Shown: positions 41,771-50,770 of the stretch, one piece after another
Layout: the number at the start of each line of letters is the position of its first letter
Numbering within the stretch: the first letter of the stretch is position 1
Origin: Anaerolineae bacterium
Lineage (GTDB): Bacteria > Chloroflexota > Anaerolineae > Aggregatilineales > Phototrophicaceae
Assembly: GCA_021296065.1 (NCBI GenBank)
Contig: JAGWBD010000005.1
Span: forward strand, 28,213 to 92,212
Direction: 5' to 3'
DNA: 64,000 nt
Notes under the pieces: generated by a model
Databases searched by the model: none
What the model was told of the DNA's origin: nothing
What the model saw: only the letters and a program-made list of their open reading frames with translations
Position numbers and translations under genes: made by a program

Positions 41771-43153
41771 TCAGCGCGCCGCGAGAATCTCGTCCACCGC
41801 GCCGGCCAGTTCACGCAGGGTCCGCACGGAATAGACTCCATCGGCGTGGCGAGCGTACTGCGGCATGTCGCCGTCGCCGCTGCCCCAGTTGTCGCCGGGC
41901 TCGGGGTTGAACCAGAACAGGCGATGACTGCGGCGCTGCAACTGTTGCGCCAGGTCAAGGCGCGGGTCGTTGTAGTTGTTGCGGCCATCGCCCAGAATAA
42001 TCAGCGTTGTTCGCGGATCGACACAGTCTCCGTGCCGCTCGCAGAGTGTCGCCAGACTGCGGCCAAGGTCGGTGTTGTAATGGCCGGGCGGGTTCTCGCG
42101 CATAACCCGCAACAGAGCTTCTCGCGGTTGGTGACCGGCGAAGTGATCACTGATATCCACCAGATCGTCGATGAAGACAAAGCTGCTGGTGCGGGCAACC
42201 TGGTCCTGCAACTGGTATACCAGCATGAGCAGGAAAGCGGCGCAGTGCCGCATTGAGGTACTCAGATCACAGAGCAGCACCAGAACCGGTTTCCGGCGAC
42301 GCGCGCGATGCCGGATTTCCAGCGGCAGGCCGCCGTACCGCAGGCTGGCCCGCAAGGTACGGCGCGGATCCAGCTTGCCATCGCGGGCTTGCTGCTGACG
42401 CAGGGCCGCGCGGGTGCGCAGGCGCGCCGCCAGACGCTGCAACTCCTCGCGCAGCGCCTCGACCTCGCCGTGTCGCAGGCGGTTGAAGGGGACGTCCTGC
42501 AGGTCGCCGGGCCGTTCAGGCCCGCGCGCCGCCATCTGTTGCGCCAGGTTGCTGCCCACGTGCTGCGACAGTTGTTCACTTAGCGCAGTGGCATTCTGCT
42601 GCAGCATCTCGCGCAGTTGTTCGCGCGTCTCCCTGGCCATTCCCAACGCTTCCAGGGACTGCAACAACTCCTGAACGAGCTGATCCAGCTCCGTCAGCCC
42701 GGCCGCGCGTCGCATACGCCTTTCGTACCAGCGACGTTGCGTCAACGACTCGCCGTCGGCCAGACCGCTTTGCTCGCCCAGCTGCTGCAATTGCGATTCA
42801 GAAAACTGCTGACCTTCCAGCAATTGCCGCAGCAGGTCGTTCAGGGCCGCGACGTCGCCGGCCAGCGACATGAGCGCATCGCGCAAGGCATCGCGCTGTT
42901 CCTCCGTCATGTCGGCGGGGATATCGCTCATGGGTGGCTGGCCGCTGCCAAAGAAGAGCGGGAAAAAATAGTCGAAGATCGCCTGGTCGCGCGCTTCCTT
43001 GACCAGGGTGCCGCGCAAGGCCGCCTGAAAGCGTTCGCGCTGCGCCACGCCGACCGCTGCCAGCGCTTCACCGGCATCCTGACTTTCCGCCAGCGACACG
43101 CGCACGCCGGCGGCGCGCAGGGCGCGAACGAATTCGATCAGACGGGAATCCAT
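41771..43153 (-). CDS. VWA-domain (CoxE-like) protein
   Basis: The 460-residue product has a Gln/Arg/Leu-rich helical front half and a CoxE-type von Willebrand A domain from about residue 285. The metal-ion-dependent adhesion site is LCDLSTSMR, with ILGDGRNNYND as a later motif. CoxE-like proteins usually work with an AAA+ ATPase of the MoxR type. Here the partners next door are two FtsH-like AAA+ proteins, the nearer ending 24 bp before this gene starts. It is the last gene of that operon. Confidence 0.85.
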   Translation of the reverse strand: MDSRLIEFVRALRAAGVRVSLAESQDAGEALAAVGVAQRERFQAALRGTLVKEARDQAIFDYFFPLFFGSGQPPMSDIPADMTEEQRDALRDALMSLAGDVAALNDLLRQLLEGQQFSESQLQQLGEQSGLADGESLTQRRWYERRMRRAAGLTELDQLVQELLQSLEALGMARETREQLREMLQQNATALSEQLSQHVGSNLAQQMAARGPERPGDLQDVPFNRLRHGEVEALREELQRLAARLRTRAALRQQQARDGKLDPRRTLRASLRYGGLPLEIRHRARRRKPVLVLLCDLSTSMRHCAAFLLMLVYQLQDQVARTSSFVFIDDLVDISDHFAGHQPREALLRVMRENPPGHYNTDLGRSLATLCERHGDCVDPRTTLIILGDGRNNYNDPRLDLAQQLQRRSHRLFWFNPEPGDNWGSGDGDMPQYARHADGVYSVRTLRELAGAVDEILAAR

Positions 43154-43177
43154 GGCGTGCGGCTCACGGCTCCGGGA

Positions 43178-45046
43178 TCAGGTCGGAAGCCGGTTCACTA
43201 CGGGCTGCTCGCCGCTCTCCAGGCGGGGGAAAATGTGGAACTCTTCACCATCGCGGACGATGGTGGGTTCCGGGGTGGACAGACCGTAACGGTCAAAGAA
43301 TTCGCGCACCTCGTCTGTGAGAAGCTCATCCTTCACCAGCAGCAATTCCACGAGTTCCTCCATCAGCCCGGCGTGCTGGCGCAGGGCGACGCGCGTCTCG
43401 CGCAACACGTCCTGATAGGCTTCCTCAATGGCTTTCGCCTGTTCCGGCGTCCATTTGATGCGACCGCCGCGGAATGGATCGTATTCCATGGAACTGGTGG
43501 CGCCCATGGTGCCCAGCATGCCGGCGTTGGCCATGGCGGCCAGCAGGCCGTAGGCGCGGTTCAGGTCCCGGCCGACCAGCGTGCTTTGGAAACCGATGCC
43601 GCAGAACTCGATTTCCGCGGCCTTGCCGGCAACGGCGACCTTGACGCGCTCCATCAGTTCTGGCTTGATCTGCAAGCCCTGGTAGGATTCCTGCGCCGGG
43701 TAATGCCAGACGTGGCCGTAGTAAGACCCCTGACGCAGGATGGTGATTCGGCTGATGCGGTGCGAGGGCATAAACAGGCGCACGGCCAACGCCACACCGG
43801 CCTGATACGTCGCCAGGCGGCGTTTGGCCTCGGGGTCCATGTACTTCAGCGTCGAACGCAGCCCCATCTCGTGCTCGGGCTTCGCATGCATGAAGTCCTG
43901 ATAGCGAATGAGCGTGCGCCCGTCGAAGAAAGCGTAGCGCAAGGCCTCATTGAGCAAATACTTGATGTCCGCAGGCGTGTAGCCGGGCGTCTCGGACGCG
44001 AGAATCGCTGACTCCATGTCCGCTTCGTGGGCGTAGTTCTCGAGATAGTACTCGAATATCTCGCGCCGTCCCTCCATGTCGGGTACGTCCACCCGCAGCT
44101 TCTTGTCAAAGCGGCCTGGCCGCAGCAGCGCCGGGTCCAGCGCCGCCATGCGGTTGGTGGCGCCGATAACCAGCACCCGTCGTTCCGGCGGCGGCGGCTT
44201 GCGCCGGCGCACGGTTTTCCACCACCAGGCGCGCCAGCGCGCGCGTCGGCCATGTTCCTGGCTGAAGCCATCCATCTCGATAAGCATGGTGCTCAACACG
44301 CCCATGCCGCCGGAACTGCCGCCGGTGCCGCCGTACATCCCGCCCGTGCCGCCATCTTCTTCTTCCACCGAAGCCACGCCTCCACGCGAGCCGATGGCGT
44401 CAATCTCGTCGAGGAAGATCACGGCGGCGCCGTAGCGCTTCGCCAGCTTGCGCGCCTTGCGAAACAGGCCCATCACCTTCATCGGCCCAACGCCAATGAA
44501 CATGGCCTGCAGGCCCGACGCGTCCATGTAAAGGAAAGGGACCCTGGCCTCGGTGCTGATGGCCTGCGCCAGCCAGGTCTTGCCCGTGCCAGGCGGCCCC
44601 TCCAGCAAAAGGCCGGTGAGTGGCTCGCCACCCGACTGTTCGAATACCTTTACGCCGCGCAAGAGTGTCACGATCTGGTTCGCCTGCTCGAGAATCTCCG
44701 GCTGGCCGCGATAGTCATCGAAGCTGATGCCGTCGCCGCCGGAGTCGGGCATGATGGTGTAGCTGCGCGTGCGCGCCAGGAACCAGAAGAGCAGAATGAA
44801 TTGTGAAACGAAGATCAGCATGAACAGCAGGATCTGCAGCACCTGGCCCGCAAAGGGGATGATGCTGCGCGTGAACTCGGCATCCCTCAACACACCCACG
44901 AAAAGCGCCAGCAACAACCCGGGGATCAGGATGCGCTTAATGAAACGCCGGATGCGCCAGGGGAGGCGTTGACGCCGCTCGACCCAGGATTCTTCCTCTT
45001 CCCAGTGTAAGCGCTCGCGTCGTGCCTCGATCTGCTTGGATGACAT
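43178..45046 (-). CDS. FtsH-like membrane AAA+ pseudoprotease
   Basis: The 622-residue product has two N-terminal membrane helices (about 45-105) and a full AAA+ module: GPPGTGKTWLAQAIS, VIFLDEIDAIGSRGG and ATNRMAALDPALLRPGRFDKK. An M41-like C-terminal domain follows. The protease HExxH is replaced by Tyr414-Gln415-x-x-Val418 (ATYQAGVALA), while the third metal ligand Asp is kept in GRDLNRAYGLL. It should hydrolyse ATP but not cut peptides. A Gly-rich loop (DGGTGGMYGGTGGSSGGMG) is inserted after Walker B. Start 45046 follows AGGGG. It is the close paralogue of the gene at 45454-47304. Confidence 0.88.
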   Translation of the reverse strand: MSSKQIEARRERLHWEEEESWVERRQRLPWRIRRFIKRILIPGLLLALFVGVLRDAEFTRSIIPFAGQVLQILLFMLIFVSQFILLFWFLARTRSYTIMPDSGGDGISFDDYRGQPEILEQANQIVTLLRGVKVFEQSGGEPLTGLLLEGPPGTGKTWLAQAISTEARVPFLYMDASGLQAMFIGVGPMKVMGLFRKARKLAKRYGAAVIFLDEIDAIGSRGGVASVEEEDGGTGGMYGGTGGSSGGMGVLSTMLIEMDGFSQEHGRRARWRAWWWKTVRRRKPPPPERRVLVIGATNRMAALDPALLRPGRFDKKLRVDVPDMEGRREIFEYYLENYAHEADMESAILASETPGYTPADIKYLLNEALRYAFFDGRTLIRYQDFMHAKPEHEMGLRSTLKYMDPEAKRRLATYQAGVALAVRLFMPSHRISRITILRQGSYYGHVWHYPAQESYQGLQIKPELMERVKVAVAGKAAEIEFCGIGFQSTLVGRDLNRAYGLLAAMANAGMLGTMGATSSMEYDPFRGGRIKWTPEQAKAIEEAYQDVLRETRVALRQHAGLMEELVELLLVKDELLTDEVREFFDRYGLSTPEPTIVRDGEEFHIFPRLESGEQPVVNRLPT

Positions 45047-45151
45047 ATTTGGCAGCCCCTGCGGGATATGAAGCCAGATCAATGCTTGCGCACCTGCACT
45101 CGGGCCGATCGCACCCGCATTTCCCTGTGAATTCTACCCGCAAACCGCGGG

Positions 45152-45442
45152 CTATGGTCGCGTTCGTATGAACGTTTCGTTAGACGCGGAACTCAACAAC
45201 ACCCGGCCCGCTTCCAGCTCTTCCAGCCGGTAGCGCACTGCCCCGCCCCCTGCCGCTCCAGTCTCCGCCACCACCACTTGCGCACCCGCGCGCCGCAACT
45301 CCAGTCTGTAACCAGTCGCCCCCGTCACCGCCTGCCACGATACCAGGCTGCCAGTCGCAGTGACGTCGGCCGGCGCGTCCAGCGACAGTTGGCGCCGCAT
45401 TCGCGGTGGCGGTCGCTGGCGTGGCCGCTGGCCGCACCACAC
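45152..45442 (-). CDS. Small fibronectin-III-like ORF or remnant
   Basis: This 96-residue reading lies between the two FtsH-like genes. After an Arg/Pro-rich start it shows DAPADVTATGSLVSWQAVTG and ATGYRLELRRAG, a clear fibronectin type III look, then runs to a normal stop. There is no signal peptide or membrane segment in frame, so an FN3 domain here has no obvious way out of the cell. It may be a decayed end of a larger gene. The GTG start at 45442 is weak. The rest of the 400-bp gap shows nothing else. Confidence 0.4.
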   Translation of the reverse strand: MWCGQRPRQRPPPRMRRQLSLDAPADVTATGSLVSWQAVTGATGYRLELRRAGAQVVVAETGAAGGGAVRYRLEELEAGRVLLSSASNETFIRTRP

Positions 45443-45453
45443 ACGGGTCTGCC

Positions 45454-47304
45454 TCAGTGTTCGAGTTGCCGTGGATCGTCCGCCTGCTGGCCCTCGCCAA
45501 TTTGCGGTTTCGGCGTATACAGCCCGTAGCCGTCGAAAAAGCTTTCGATATCGGTCGAGAAGAGCTCTTCCTTCTCCATCAACAGGTCGATCAGGGCCTC
45601 GCCCATCTCCATGTGCAGGCGCAGATCCACACGCACTTCGTCGAGCGCCTGCAGGAATGTCTCTTCCATCATCTGGCGAACTTCACGCACGGTCTCCGGC
45701 TCGTCGGCGATGCCGAGTGGGCCGAACATGCCGGCGGCGGCCATCCGCCGCAGCACCATACGCACGTTCATAAAGTCGCCACCAACGCCCAGTGTTTGCT
45801 CGTGTTCACCGCCGTATTCCATCTCACCGGCCTTGCCCGCCACGGAGATGCGCAGTCGGTTGCGCAGTGAGTCCTCGGTGCTGATGTATTCGTAGCTTTC
45901 GGTTGCGGGCATCGGCAACACGTGGCCCAGCGCGCGACCCTGGCGAATGATGGTGATGCGCGCGATGCGCCAGTCCGGCCGATAAAGGCGTACGGCGATG
46001 GCGTGGGCCGCCTCATGCGCCGCCAGCCGGCGTTTGGTCTTGTGCGTCAAATTCTTGATGGGTTCGCGTAGCCCCATTTCGTGCTCAGGCTGGGCGTGGG
46101 CAAAGTCCCGGTAGCTCATGGCCGTGCGCCCGTCGAAGAGCGCATGGCGCAAGGCCTCGTTGAGCAGGTACTTGAGGTCCGCCGGTGTATAGCGTTGCGT
46201 CTCGACCGCCAGCGTCAGCGGGTCCATGGTGTCGTCATGGGCCATCTTCGAAAGGTAATACTCGAGGATATCGCGCCGACCCTCCAGGTCCGGTACGTCG
46301 ACGCGCACCTTCTTGTCGAAGCGGCCGGGGCGCATCAGTGCGTCGTCCAGAGCGTGGACGCGGTTGGTCGCGCCAATCGTCAGTACCCGTTTCGGCGGCC
46401 GCGGGAAGGGCTTGCGCAGGATGTTGCGGTACCACCATTTCTTCTTGCGCGCCATCCAGCCGTGTTCCTGGCCGAAACCGCTTAGCTCCACCAACAGCGT
46501 GCTGAGCAGGCCGACGTTGGCGCCGTTCATTCCGCCGAACATGATCGGCAGGCGTGTGAAGGGCGCGCCCTCACGGTACTCCTCGCGCTTGCGCGCCACA
46601 CCGCCGCGAGAACCGACCGCGTCGATTTCATCGATAAAGATGATGGAAGCGCCATAGTCCCTGGCCGCCTTGCGCGCCTTGCGATAAAGGTTCATCACCT
46701 TCAGCGGGGCGATGCCGAAGAACATAGACTGCATGCCCGAGCCATCAATGTAGAAAAAGGGCACGCCCGCCTCGGTGCTGATGGCCTTTGCCAGCCAGGT
46801 CTTGCCCGTCCCGGGCGGCCCTTCCAGCAACAGACCGTTGAGCGGCTCGCCGCCGGCTGCCTCGAAGGCCCGCACGCCCCGCACCAGCGTCACGATCTGC
46901 CGCGCCTGCGCCAGCAGCTCCGGCTGACCGCGGTAATCCTCGAAGCTGACACCCTGCGTGTCAGAGCCAGGCCAGATGGTGTAGGCGCGCGCCCGGCCAA
47001 GGAACCAGAACATCAGGCCGAACTGGCCGATGATGAAGGCCCCCAGCAACAGGAAACGGCCGATATAGGGCACGGCGCCTTCCAGGAAGCCCAGCAGCCC
47101 GCGCATCACGCTGGCGTCCAACAGCGTGATTACAATCAGCAGCAGAAACAGGTTGCGAACGATGTGTTCACTGAAGAAGGCGCGGACGCGGTTACGCAGC
47201 TTGCGCCGCTCGTCAACCAGCGTCTCCTCACTCTCCCAGGCAAATCGCGGACGCTGCAGCGCCCGCCTCTCACTGGCCGGGTTGTATCGACGGATTTCGG
47301 TCAT
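45454..47304 (-). CDS. FtsH-like membrane AAA+ zinc protease
   Basis: The 616-residue product has two N-terminal membrane helices, AAA+ motifs (GPPGTGKTWLAKAIS, IIFIDEIDAVGSRGG, ATNRVHALDDALMRPGRFDKK) and an M41 protease domain. The zinc motif is intact: His430-Glu431-x-x-His434 in AAHEAAHAIAV, with a third-ligand Asp in GGDFMNVRMVL. It should extract and degrade membrane or soluble proteins. The start at 47304 follows AGGAGG by 8 nt. It is distinct from housekeeping FtsH in its loops and in its operon with an inactive paralogue, a lipoprotein and a VWA protein. Confidence 0.9.
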   Translation of the reverse strand: MTEIRRYNPASERRALQRPRFAWESEETLVDERRKLRNRVRAFFSEHIVRNLFLLLIVITLLDASVMRGLLGFLEGAVPYIGRFLLLGAFIIGQFGLMFWFLGRARAYTIWPGSDTQGVSFEDYRGQPELLAQARQIVTLVRGVRAFEAAGGEPLNGLLLEGPPGTGKTWLAKAISTEAGVPFFYIDGSGMQSMFFGIAPLKVMNLYRKARKAARDYGASIIFIDEIDAVGSRGGVARKREEYREGAPFTRLPIMFGGMNGANVGLLSTLLVELSGFGQEHGWMARKKKWWYRNILRKPFPRPPKRVLTIGATNRVHALDDALMRPGRFDKKVRVDVPDLEGRRDILEYYLSKMAHDDTMDPLTLAVETQRYTPADLKYLLNEALRHALFDGRTAMSYRDFAHAQPEHEMGLREPIKNLTHKTKRRLAAHEAAHAIAVRLYRPDWRIARITIIRQGRALGHVLPMPATESYEYISTEDSLRNRLRISVAGKAGEMEYGGEHEQTLGVGGDFMNVRMVLRRMAAAGMFGPLGIADEPETVREVRQMMEETFLQALDEVRVDLRLHMEMGEALIDLLMEKEELFSTDIESFFDGYGLYTPKPQIGEGQQADDPRQLEH

Positions 47305-47326
47305 CGGGCCGTCCTCCTCGCGCTCG

Positions 47327-47995
47327 TCATCCGGTTTGACCGGCCGCATTCAACAGGAAAAGTGGGTGGTTGGGATCCCCATTGTACAGCACGCCCCCCT
47401 CGGGACTCTCGTAGAGCATCGTGCCTTCCGCGATCAGGTCAAAGAAGTCCAGCAGGTCGCGCGGGCCCTCCAGATAGGCCAGCGCGTCCTGGCGTTCGAT
47501 CTCGGAGATCAGGAAGACCACACCGGCAAAGCCAGGTCCGCTGTCCAGGGTGGAGATGTTCCACGGCGAGATCAGGTTGACCCGCAGCAAACTGCTGCCC
47601 ACGCTTTCCGCGACGGTGCCGCGCCAGGTCAACTCGATGGCGCGCTGAATAGCGCTGTAAAAATCGACCTGACCCGCCTGGGTCTGCGTGTCGGGTTGGC
47701 TGTTGGGCACAAAGAGCAGGTTGACGACGAAGGCATCCTCGCTCAGGCTGCGGCGTATTTCCACGATGTCCACGCCAACGGTCGCCGCTTCGATGCGGTC
47801 GGCGGCGGCGATCAGTGAAGGGTCCGTCGCGCCGCTCTTGTCGGCCATGACGAGGTCGATGACTTCAAGTGCGCGCAGGGCCTCGCCTTCATCGGATTCC
47901 TGGCCCGTCAGAACGCCCAGACCGGGCAGGGCGCTGCAACCCGTTACCAGCAACAGGGTCAGCACTGTGAAACGAAGCAGTGTTGTCGACGTCAT
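47327..47995 (-). CDS. Predicted lipoprotein, first gene of the FtsH-like operon
   Basis: The 222-residue product has a signal peptide with lipobox (TLLLVTGCS), so it should be a membrane-attached lipoprotein. The rest is an alpha/beta region without a family I recognise. It reads EALRALEVIDLVMADKSG at the start and NVISPWN-like turns later. It ends 23 bp before the active FtsH-like gene. A substrate-adaptor or sensor role for the protease is a guess from position only. Confidence 0.65.
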   Translation of the reverse strand: MTSTTLLRFTVLTLLLVTGCSALPGLGVLTGQESDEGEALRALEVIDLVMADKSGATDPSLIAAADRIEAATVGVDIVEIRRSLSEDAFVVNLLFVPNSQPDTQTQAGQVDFYSAIQRAIELTWRGTVAESVGSSLLRVNLISPWNISTLDSGPGFAGVVFLISEIERQDALAYLEGPRDLLDFFDLIAEGTMLYESPEGGVLYNGDPNHPLFLLNAAGQTG

Positions 47996-48090
47996 ACCCT
48001 TCCTGTCCCGGACCGCGCACCGGCGGCACCGGCAGAGTAGTTTGCCACACGCTTGTGTAAAATGTCATTGTAGCGTCATTCGGAGGTTTC

Positions 48091-49284
48091 GTGCAGCGAC
48101 GTCGCGGACATTCAGGAAACCCTAACCTTGGGCAGTATCTGCCGGCCCTGTTGCTGGCGACGCTGCTGCTTGCAACCCTGACCGTGCGGAGCGAGGACAC
48201 CACCCGTCTTTACTGTGACGATCGCCCGGGCTTTCTGGACCCGCCATGGATTGACGGTGATCGGTTCTGCGCGGAACTGGTCTACCAGTCGCCGACAAAC
48301 GAAGCGCTGGCGCTGGCGTCGCTGGCGGTTGCGCCCGATGGCACGCTTTACGCGGCCAGCCCCACGCGCGGCGAGGTATGGGCCTTGCGCGACAGCGACG
48401 ACGACCGCCTGCCAGACACTGCGCAGCGCCTGCTTTCAGGCCTGCTCCGACCAACGGGTCTGGACTGGCACGACAATTCCCTTTACATCCTGAGCAGTGC
48501 CGGCATTCTGCGCCTGCCTGCCGGCGCGCAGGCGGCAGAGACACTGGTTGCCGATCTGCCTCTGCGAAGCGGCCAGGCCAGCGGCGATCTTGTCGTCGGC
48601 CCGGATGGGGTAATTTACGCGTCAATGGCTGCGCCCTGCAGCCACTGTGACCTAGGTGACGCGCCTTCCATTCTCGCCTACTCGCCGGATGGCAGCCGGC
48701 GCAGCACTCTGGCCCGCGGCCTGCGCCTGCCGGCCGGGCTTGCGTTGCGGGGAGGGGCCCTGTGGGCGACGGACAGCATCGGACGTGGGGACGCAGCGCA
48801 GGGGGACGCCCTCGACGAAATCAACCGTATCACGGCGGGCGCCCATTTTGGCTGGCCCTGGTGCAGCGGCGAATTGCGCCTGCCGACCACACCCGCTGCG
48901 ACCGACTGCGTGACTTTCATTGCGCCGGCCCTGACGCTGCCGACGGGCAGCGTGCCCCTGGGCATGGCCTATTACAACCACGACGCCCTGCCCGATTTGC
49001 GTGATACCCTGCTCGTGACCCTGCACGGCTCGCGCCATCGGGCCGAGTTACGTGGCTACGCGCTGGGCGTCATCCGCTTCGATGAACTGGGACAGCCACT
49101 GGCGCCGGAGGTCATCATTCCGCAGCAGCGCGGCGGGAACACTTACAGCGTCAGCAAGTTGAATCATCTCGGCAAGGGTTTCTGGCCAGAACGACCGCTG
49201 GACGTTGCCATCAGCCCGGAAGGCTGGGTCTACGTCAGCGTGACGGGCGGGCGGATTCTCGCCTTGCGCCAGCCCAGGCGCTGA
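48091..49284 (+). CDS. Soluble glucose/sorbosone-dehydrogenase-like beta-propeller protein
   Basis: The 397-residue product has a signal peptide and six blades of a GSDH-type propeller. Typical repeats are ASLAVAPDGTLYAASPTRGE, LVVGPDGVIYASMAAPC and LDVAISPEGWVYVSVTGGRI. GAHFGWPWCSGE is a family hallmark. Relatives use PQQ to oxidise sugars, but the short form and missing clear cofactor residues leave the activity open. GGAGG precedes the GTG start. The 3' end overlaps the convergent GT39 gene by 50 nt. Confidence 0.82.
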   Translation: MQRRRGHSGNPNLGQYLPALLLATLLLATLTVRSEDTTRLYCDDRPGFLDPPWIDGDRFCAELVYQSPTNEALALASLAVAPDGTLYAASPTRGEVWALRDSDDDRLPDTAQRLLSGLLRPTGLDWHDNSLYILSSAGILRLPAGAQAAETLVADLPLRSGQASGDLVVGPDGVIYASMAAPCSHCDLGDAPSILAYSPDGSRRSTLARGLRLPAGLALRGGALWATDSIGRGDAAQGDALDEINRITAGAHFGWPWCSGELRLPTTPAATDCVTFIAPALTLPTGSVPLGMAYYNHDALPDLRDTLLVTLHGSRHRAELRGYALGVIRFDELGQPLAPEVIIPQQRGGNTYSVSKLNHLGKGFWPERPLDVAISPEGWVYVSVTGGRILALRQPRR

Positions 49285-50770
49285 TTCCCTGCCAAAGGTC
49301 CGCCAGCATGCCGCCGATCAGCAGCGGCCAGAGCGGCCACAGGGGCGCAACGATGCGCCCTTCCCTCCAGTCGAACACGGCCAGAAAAATCACCCAAAAC
49401 AGGAGCGTCAACGCTGCCAGAACAAAGAGCGCGCGCCCGCGAAGGAGCGCCCAGGCCAGGGCGGGAACGATGAGCAGGTTGGTCCAGTTCAGGAGGTCAC
49501 GCGTGTCCGAATAGACGGCCATTGGCGCGGGCCAGAGCGGATTTCTCAAATAGGACAGGCCCTGCCGGTCTCTCGCCCTTTGCAGCGGGAAGGGTAAGTC
49601 GCTGTCATCATAGATTTCCAGCGAATCGATGTGCGGAAGGTGCCAACGTGTAATTCGGTGCAGCAATACATGCACTTCCCCGGGAAGCGATACTACAAAT
49701 TGCAGGGGTCTGGCAGCGAGTGCTTCCAGCGCAACGGCGTACAACAGCGAATCTGTTTCGCAGGGCCCCAGATTCCATGTCAGTACATCATTGGCGGGCC
49801 GCATGTCAATGGTTTCAGGCACAACTTCAGGCGGCAATTGCGACAGGAATTCCCTTTGCACTTCTTGCGTGACCCAGGGGCCGGGATTTCGCCAATCGCC
49901 ATAGCCCAGCGACGTTTCCGGCCGTGAGTTTGCCGGCAGAGCGCTTAAATTCAACAGTCGGGCCGTGGCCTCGCCGTTGGCCGCGACGACAGGGATATCT
50001 GCTTCATAGAGGGATTCGAGAAAATTATGGCCGCCAACACAACTCAATCGGAAAGTTCCTGTAGCTGGATAATGTACAAGGACGAAATAGCTGGCCAACA
50101 CCAGCAGGCTGCCCACGCCCAGGGCCACCAGGGCGTTCAGCCGTTTGCGCATGGAGAATCGTCTGGAAAACAGCAACGTCAAAGTGATCAGTGCAACCAC
50201 TGGCGCAAATACCAGTCGAGCCAAAACCGCGACACCCAGAATGACGCCGGCGACCAGAAACGGGCCCCTGGGCAACCCCCTTTGCGTGGCCCGGTCCATA
50301 ATCCAGATCGACAACGTGTAACACAGCGCCACCAGCCAGATCGGCAGACTCAAATGCGCCCACTGCAGGCCATGGGGATCAAACAGGGCCAGCAGTGCCA
50401 CGACAAGGCCGGCCCGCCTTGAATGGTGTCGGCGCGCCAGGTCATACAACAGGAAGGGGATCAGGGCGCTGAGAGTGACCTGAACAAGCAGGACGAAACG
50501 TTCGTTTAGCCGCCCGAACAATTGACCCGCAGCAGCCGCGGGGGCGATAACCAGCGGGTAACCGGTGTTGTAGCGGACATTGCCGATCAGCAGGTCGCCC
50601 TCCAGCAACCTGTCGATCAGGTAACGTTGCCCGTTCTGATTGTCATCGACCCGCACCTGCAAGGGATAGGCCAGAAACATGCCGCCCCGTACGAGCAGGG
50701 TCAGCAAGAGCAGCAGGCGAATGTGCGCATGCATCCGACTCAAGCCGCCAGGGATCGGGAACGCGCTCAT
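49235..50770 (-). CDS. GT39-like membrane glycosyltransferase
   Basis: The 511-residue product has about ten membrane helices and a GT39/ArnT-type first loop with acidic residues (QVRVDDNQNGQRYLIDRLLE). Such GT-C enzymes move a sugar from a polyprenyl carrier to lipid or protein on the outer face of the membrane. A large outer loop (about residues 240-355) follows the sixth or seventh helix. It is coupled by a 4-nt ATGA overlap to a shorter relative upstream. Confidence 0.8.
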   Translation of the reverse strand: MSAFPIPGGLSRMHAHIRLLLLLTLLVRGGMFLAYPLQVRVDDNQNGQRYLIDRLLEGDLLIGNVRYNTGYPLVIAPAAAAGQLFGRLNERFVLLVQVTLSALIPFLLYDLARRHHSRRAGLVVALLALFDPHGLQWAHLSLPIWLVALCYTLSIWIMDRATQRGLPRGPFLVAGVILGVAVLARLVFAPVVALITLTLLFSRRFSMRKRLNALVALGVGSLLVLASYFVLVHYPATGTFRLSCVGGHNFLESLYEADIPVVAANGEATARLLNLSALPANSRPETSLGYGDWRNPGPWVTQEVQREFLSQLPPEVVPETIDMRPANDVLTWNLGPCETDSLLYAVALEALAARPLQFVVSLPGEVHVLLHRITRWHLPHIDSLEIYDDSDLPFPLQRARDRQGLSYLRNPLWPAPMAVYSDTRDLLNWTNLLIVPALAWALLRGRALFVLAALTLLFWVIFLAVFDWREGRIVAPLWPLWPLLIGGMLADLWQGISAWAGARRESARPSR

